NCBI GenBank assembly: GCA_009774175.1
Contig: VSNG01000036.1
Location: 1 to 30,907, forward strand
DNA from: Lachnospiraceae bacterium
GTDB lineage: Bacteria > Bacillota > Clostridia > Lachnospirales > Lachnospiraceae
Direction: 5' to 3'
DNA length: 30,907 nucleotides
The notes beneath the pieces are model-generated. The model had not been told where the DNA came from. It made no database searches and saw nothing but the letters and a program-made list of their open reading frames with translations. A program made the translations under genes and the position numbers. Positions 30,854 through 30,907 of the stretch are shown piece by piece; the first letter of the stretch is position 1; each line of letters opens with the position of its first letter.

Positions 30854-30907
30854 AACGATTGTCCGGGCGACCAGTGGCGAGCCGGAAGCCGTGGACGAGG
30901 TTTTACG
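30825..30907 (+). CDS. Helix-turn-helix protein, Tn916 Orf8 type (5' part only)
   Basis: Twenty-seven codons are visible before the window ends: MGNPNLLPYETIVRATSGEP and on. The pattern YE-TI-A--GE-EAV--VL matches the small HTH genes that follow Orf7-type sigma factors. ATG 30825 lies 7 nt after GGAGGTG, inside the sigma factor gene in another frame. Confidence 0.75.
   Translation, partial: MGNPNLLPYETIVRATSGEPEAVDEVL

Overview
The window reads as chromosome of a Gram-positive Clostridia, most likely a Lachnospiraceae gut commensal. Pointers are the gene order and proteins of the S10-spc-alpha ribosomal operon, Zn-ribbon forms of S14 and L36, a KOW protein between map and infA, an enlarged L17, AGGAGG-type ribosome binding sites, and a Tn916-family regulatory module. 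Genus-level assignment is inference.

Layout. (1) 1-75 is the 3' end (domains V and VI) of a group II intron whose body lies upstream of the window. (2) 284-1969 holds an unrecognised Lys/Glu-rich coiled-coil protein followed by a TraX-family membrane protein; a class I SAM-dependent methyltransferase converges on traX from the minus strand. (3) 3044-5182 encodes a secreted, BspA-type leucine-rich-repeat surface protein with a PKTGD sorting motif and an unusual second C-terminal hydrophobic segment; it has a clear promoter. (4) 5281-22369 is one continuous ribosomal-protein superoperon. A strong promoter and a roughly 240-nt structured leader precede rpsJ-rplC-rplD-rplW-rplB-rpsS-rplV-rpsC-rplP-rpmC-rpsQ-rplN-rplX-rplE-rpsZ-rpsH-rplF-rplR-rpsE-rpmD-rplO-secY-adk-map-KOW-infA-rpmJ-rpsM-rpsK-rpsD-rpoA-rplQ, which ends at a good intrinsic terminator. 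rpmJ (37 codons) has its own promoter. Several gaps inside the operon hold structured, partly related hairpin elements.

(5) From about 22.4 kb to the end the sequence is AT-richer and looks like a mobile element inserted directly behind rplQ. It starts with a non-coding stretch carrying a polypyrimidine tract with a G-quadruplex motif on the minus strand and a cluster of stem-loops. A peptide-antibiotic sensing and resistance cassette follows: small HTH protein, OmpR-type response regulator, histidine kinase, then four contiguous 11-bp direct repeats in front of an ABC ATPase, two permeases and a YxeA-like exported protein. Next come a decayed IS3-family remnant, a YafY/WYL regulator paired with a GyrI-like ligand-binding protein, and a Tn916 Orf7-type sigma factor overlapping an Orf8-type HTH gene that runs off the window.

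How it works together: the core operon makes ribosomes, the SecY channel, adenylate kinase, methionine aminopeptidase, IF-1 and RNA polymerase alpha. The downstream cassette most plausibly detects cationic or lantibiotic-type peptides through the kinase and switches on the transporter through the 11-bp repeats. No conjugation, relaxase or integrase genes are visible, so the type and far end of the element cannot be decided from this window.
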